A stretch of 64,000 bases of DNA from Spirochaetes bacterium GWF1_51_8. GTDB lineage: Bacteria > Spirochaetota > Brevinematia > Brevinematales > GWF1-51-8. Position numbers and translations under genes: made by a program. A model generated the notes under the pieces. The model ran no database searches. It was not told where the DNA came from and saw only the letters and a program-made list of their open reading frames with translations. Location: positions 79,192-143,191 of the forward strand of contig MIBE01000053.1 of NCBI GenBank assembly GCA_001829415.1, in the 5' to 3' direction. Within the stretch, counting starts at the first letter, position 1. Each line of letters opens with the position of its first letter. Positions 61,080 through 64,000 of this stretch are shown here, in pieces.

Positions 61080-62306
61080 ATGACGGAGCCGCCCCTGAAA
61101 ACACTCATTCGTTCCGGTCTTTTACTCGCCGGATTGTTTTTTCTCCCGTTCGGGACCGCCGGAGGGAAGCCGCAGATGAATAAGTCCGGTCTGATGCAGA
61201 ACCTTGCGCTGAAATGCGCCGAACTGTACCGCAAGGAAACGATCGTGCAGGCGATTCTCGGTAAAATGACGCCCGAGGAGAAGCTGTACCAGTTGATCTT
61301 CACCGACTTCGGCGGGTGGAGATGGAACAATCTCGCGGAGTTCCTGAGCAACAATACGCTCGGCGGCCTGATCCTGATGGGGCATAATATAGAAGGATCG
61401 AGCTACGACTCGCTCAAGGAGAAGATCGCGAAACTATCGTCGCTCTCGACGAAAATCCCGGTGATGATCTGTGTCGACCAGGAAGGCGGGCTTGTCCAGC
61501 GACTGAAGCCGGTGATCGATAGTTTTCCGTTACCGTCGAAGATTCTCAAGGATAAGGGGATCGACGGGGTTGCCGCGATGGCGCAATACTTCGCGGAGAA
61601 AATGAGCGATCTCGGGATACATGTGGATTTCGCCCCGGTGCTCGATCTCTGCCCGAATAAGAATTCGGTCGTGTTCAAACGTATCCTTTCCGAGAGCGCC
61701 GAGACCAACGCGCTATTAGGCAATCTCTTTATCGATAAGTTCGCGGAATACGGGATGGCCGCCGTCCCGAAGCATTACCCCGGCTACGGTACTGTCTCGG
61801 CCGATCCGCACTACTTTGTCTGCAAGGACACCAAGTCGGAGTTGAGCGAGATCGCGTGGCCGTTCTTCCAGCTTCCGGGGTGCAGGATGATGATGACCGC
61901 GCATGTGGTCTTCACGAAGACTGACTACCTCCCGGCCACTCTCTCCCCCGCGGCGCTCGGGCTTCTTCGGGAGTATTTCGACGGCGTGATCATCACCGAC
62001 GACCTGCGGATGCAGTCGATCAGCGCCCTCTACGAGTACAAGAAAGGCGCGCTGATGTCGTTACAGGCCGGATGCGACGCGATCCTGCTGATCACTCCCG
62101 GGCTCGAGGACTGGCGTAAGAACGCGAGCAACATGGTGGCGTATCTCTCTGCCGCCCTTACGAACGGGCAGTTGACGACCGCGCAGATCGACGAAAAAGC
62201 GGCGAGGATACTCCGGCTCAAGCTGGAACTCCTTTCCGGGTCGGAGTGGGGAATACTCGGCGCGGACGAGGTTGCCGAGATGGTAAAACTGTTCCCTGTA
62301 AAATGA
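61080..62306 (+). CDS. GH3 family glycoside hydrolase (NagZ-like)
   Basis: 408 residues. A hydrophobic N terminus (about 12-28) suggests export. GH3 features: MICVDQEGGLVQRL, VDFAPVLDL, KHYPGYGTVSADPH and VIITDDLRM, where the Asp of TDD is the nucleophile. In KHFPGHG the last His is Tyr here, while the D-x-H pair of the acid/base loop is retained. It probably releases N-acetylglucosamine from cell-wall fragments or chitin-type sugars. Not identical to classical cytoplasmic NagZ. Confidence 0.88.
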   Translation: MTEPPLKTLIRSGLLLAGLFFLPFGTAGGKPQMNKSGLMQNLALKCAELYRKETIVQAILGKMTPEEKLYQLIFTDFGGWRWNNLAEFLSNNTLGGLILMGHNIEGSSYDSLKEKIAKLSSLSTKIPVMICVDQEGGLVQRLKPVIDSFPLPSKILKDKGIDGVAAMAQYFAEKMSDLGIHVDFAPVLDLCPNKNSVVFKRILSESAETNALLGNLFIDKFAEYGMAAVPKHYPGYGTVSADPHYFVCKDTKSELSEIAWPFFQLPGCRMMMTAHVVFTKTDYLPATLSPAALGLLREYFDGVIITDDLRMQSISALYEYKKGALMSLQAGCDAILLITPGLEDWRKNASNMVAYLSAALTNGQLTTAQIDEKAARILRLKLELLSGSEWGILGADEVAEMVKLFPVK

Positions 62307-62319
62307 ACGGAGGAATGCG

Positions 62320-62748
62320 ATGACCAATATCACGAAAGAACGGGTACGTTACGCGGAGACCGACGCGATGGGGATCACCCATCACGCGACCTATCTGCTG
62401 TGGATGGAGCTCGGACGTACCGCTCTGCTGCGTGAAGCAGGCCTGCCGTACAGCAAGATCGAGAAGGACGGGATTATGCTCCCGGTCGCGAAGCTGGGGG
62501 TGAAATACCTCGCGTCCACTTTCTATGACGATGAGATTTCGATCCATTCGACCTGTACCCGTATGACGAATGTCAAACTGCGGATCGACTACAAAATTTT
62601 CCGCAACGAGACCGAGCTCGTCTGTCTCGGGTACACCGAACACGCCATTATCGACAGCCACACGAGGAAGATTGTCCGCGCGCCGGAGTTTTTCAGGCAA
62701 GCCGTGGTCATTCCGTCCGGCGCAGAATCGATGGTCAACGAAATATAG
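62320..62748 (+). CDS. YbgC-type acyl-CoA thioesterase
   Basis: 142 residues, one hot-dog domain. RYAETDAMGITHHATYLLWMELGR is the YbgC/4-hydroxybenzoyl-CoA thioesterase pattern with catalytic D15. It hydrolyses short acyl-CoA or works with phospholipid enzymes near the cell poles. It starts 13 bp after the GH3 gene with GGAGG. The radical SAM gene follows 2 bp after its stop. No Tol-Pal genes nearby. Confidence 0.9.
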   Translation: MTNITKERVRYAETDAMGITHHATYLLWMELGRTALLREAGLPYSKIEKDGIMLPVAKLGVKYLASTFYDDEISIHSTCTRMTNVKLRIDYKIFRNETELVCLGYTEHAIIDSHTRKIVRAPEFFRQAVVIPSGAESMVNEI

Positions 62749-62750
62749 CC

Positions 62751-63941
62751 GTGGGGTATCTTTGTTCGAACCCGTGGACGACGGCGTTCGTGTGGGGCGA
62801 CGGAAGCGTCACGCATTGCTGCTACTCGAATATCGGCCCGTTAGGGAACATCAACCGGACTCCGCTCGCGGAAATTTGGCACGGCAAGAAAATCGGGTAT
62901 GTCCGAGGTAAAATACTCGCGGGGAGATATACCGATGCCGGGTGCGAATACTTCTGCCGGGTATTCCGCTGGAACGAATACTACGGCGGGATGCGGGATA
63001 AGCCTTCGATCCCGGAGGGACTGGGACGGATAGAAGACTTTTCCGCCGCCGCGAAACCCGCCCTGCCATCGATCCTCGGCATCGCTATCGACGCGAAGTG
63101 CAACCTGAAATGCACCCATTGCCTCTCTTCCAACGACGCGCCCGGGATCAGCGATAAAAATCTCGAAGACCTGTGGCCGGCAGTGCGTTCCTCGAAAATC
63201 GTCCGGCTTGTCAACGGGGAATTCTCGATCAACCGCCGCGCTCTCGATATCCTTCGCGGGATTTCATCGATCGAAATCCCGCCCCGCGTGTTCCTGAACA
63301 CTAACGGGACTGTCGATCCTAATGTTTACCTTGACGCCGCCGGAACGCTCCCGTCGTTCCATCTCAAGTTCTCGCTCGAGGGAATGGGCGCGGCCTATGA
63401 GAAGGTGCGTGTCGGCGCGAAATGGGAACTGTTCCTGAAACACCTTCATTCCGCCTCGGAGTCATTCCGGCTCAAACAGGCGGAGGGCAGGGACTGGAAG
63501 CTCTATCTCAATTTCTGCGTTATGCGTTCCAATTTCGAGGCTATCCCGCAAATCCTCGAATTCGCCATCGAGCGGAATCTCCCCCTTGTGCTGAATACGT
63601 TGAACGGGATGCGGCATATCGACGAAAACATGTTTATGTACGCCCATCTCGCCCCAGGAAATGAAAGCGTGGAGAGAGTGCGCGGGGGCTGTGAAAGGCT
63701 TCCCGGTAGACGGAATTACTTCTTCGCGGAGGAGTTCGGATCGCACCTCGAATACATCTTCCGGGTGCTCGCGGATAAAAAACTCGACGTGCCTTATTCC
63801 AAGCTCAAGAGAATTATCGAGAGAAATCCGGGAAGGACGGCCGATAGGAAATTGACCCTTCTTTACAAATGGAAATTCGATAAAAAAGGATTCTTCCTTT
63901 ATATCTTCAGGAAACTCAGGAAACGGTTATTCAACCGTTAG
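62751..63941 (+). CDS. Radical SAM protein with SPASM-like region at the N terminus
   Basis: 396 residues from a GTG 2 bp after the previous stop, with no clear ribosome site, so coupling is likely. The first 75 residues look like a SPASM end: C5, C23-C24 and GNINRTPLAEIWHG, then C65 and C69. The radical SAM motif C117-x3-C121-x2-C124 follows near residue 117. In most SPASM enzymes the order is reversed. The last third is basic and ends in KLRKRLFNR. The substrate, perhaps a peptide or a surface-sugar precursor, is unknown. Confidence 0.78.
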   Translation: MGYLCSNPWTTAFVWGDGSVTHCCYSNIGPLGNINRTPLAEIWHGKKIGYVRGKILAGRYTDAGCEYFCRVFRWNEYYGGMRDKPSIPEGLGRIEDFSAAAKPALPSILGIAIDAKCNLKCTHCLSSNDAPGISDKNLEDLWPAVRSSKIVRLVNGEFSINRRALDILRGISSIEIPPRVFLNTNGTVDPNVYLDAAGTLPSFHLKFSLEGMGAAYEKVRVGAKWELFLKHLHSASESFRLKQAEGRDWKLYLNFCVMRSNFEAIPQILEFAIERNLPLVLNTLNGMRHIDENMFMYAHLAPGNESVERVRGGCERLPGRRNYFFAEEFGSHLEYIFRVLADKKLDVPYSKLKRIIERNPGRTADRKLTLLYKWKFDKKGFFLYIFRKLRKRLFNR

Positions 63942-63949
63942 TAAAAAAC

Positions 63950-64000
63950 AGGCCGCCTTTGGGCTTGTTGACGAACACCGAAAATGAGGGTTTTTCTGTC
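63950..64000 (+). repeat. Start of a repeat at the right edge
   Basis: CCGCCTTTGGGCTTGTTGACGAAC resembles the beginning of the copies at 50242 and 51008, but it is cut by the window edge. Confidence 0.35.

Overview
The window is a gene-dense bacterial chromosome segment of roughly 50% G+C. It looks diderm: there are many lipoproteins with a signal peptide ending in a lipobox cysteine, SecD/SecF, and a nucleotide-sugar cytidylyltransferase. It looks anaerobic or microaerobic: there is a 2-oxoacid:ferredoxin oxidoreductase, QueE, and an ApbE/FMN-binding cluster. Two SpoIIAB-like ATP-binding proteins and a fusion of a metallo-beta-lactamase fold to cyclic-nucleotide-binding domains recall Spirochaetota, but no rRNA is present and I treat that placement as a weak guess. 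Promoters are unusually readable: many intergenic regions carry a TTGACA-like box 16-18 bp upstream of TATAAT. Shine-Dalgarno sites are mostly GGAGG.

Layout. 1-1440: end of secD, secF, then tRNA-Lys and tRNA-Asn. 1441-3514: a VWA-like membrane protein and YjbQ. 3540-5460: an AT-rich island with a TPR membrane protein and a divergent small ORF. 5546-9222: a LeuC/aconitase-family dehydratase and a GH13 lipoprotein. 9519-15738: a leftward block with a cytidylyltransferase, a glycosyltransferase, PlsY, an AT-rich OLD-like ATPase/TOPRIM protein and GlyS. 16062-26503: a FecR lipoprotein, two related ATP-binding proteins, NfeD, an 800-residue repeat lipoprotein, YchF and small secreted proteins. 26685-33828: KorAB, then the compact run hslV-hslU-zinc ribbon-DUF89-SanA-like-queE. 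34458-46156: Xer recombinase, U32 peptidase, dUTPase, TspO-like protein, SNase-like protein, response regulator, a MIP channel, an M50-like protein, a helical-repeat protein, Obg and ProB. 46506-50185: an apparent operon of MarR, a 43-residue Cys-rich protein, a transglutaminase-like protein, two FMN-binding proteins, ApbE and a membrane protein. 50335-50965: a PIN-domain toxin/antitoxin pair between direct repeats. 51248-57196: two DUF4197 proteins, the MBL/cNMP protein and a DUF2207 protein. 57555-63941: GlgX, tRNA-fMet and a second CAT tRNA, a candidate small RNA, a membrane protein, a GH3 glycosidase, a YbgC thioesterase and a radical SAM protein with its SPASM-like part at the N terminus.

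The intergenic space is full of dispersed repeats. Family 1 has about eight copies, with ends like GGGCGGTTCTAAAAAC and a core like CGCCCAATGGTCACTTCCTTG. Family 2 has ends like TTGTCATTGCGA. A third block around 38.4-38.9 kb is bounded by long perfect palindromes. The most promising leads are the flavin cluster, whose FMN-binding proteins lack the usual acceptor threonine, the reversed-order, apparently leaderless toxin-antitoxin locus, the orphan-promoter RNA at 60 kb and the repeat families.
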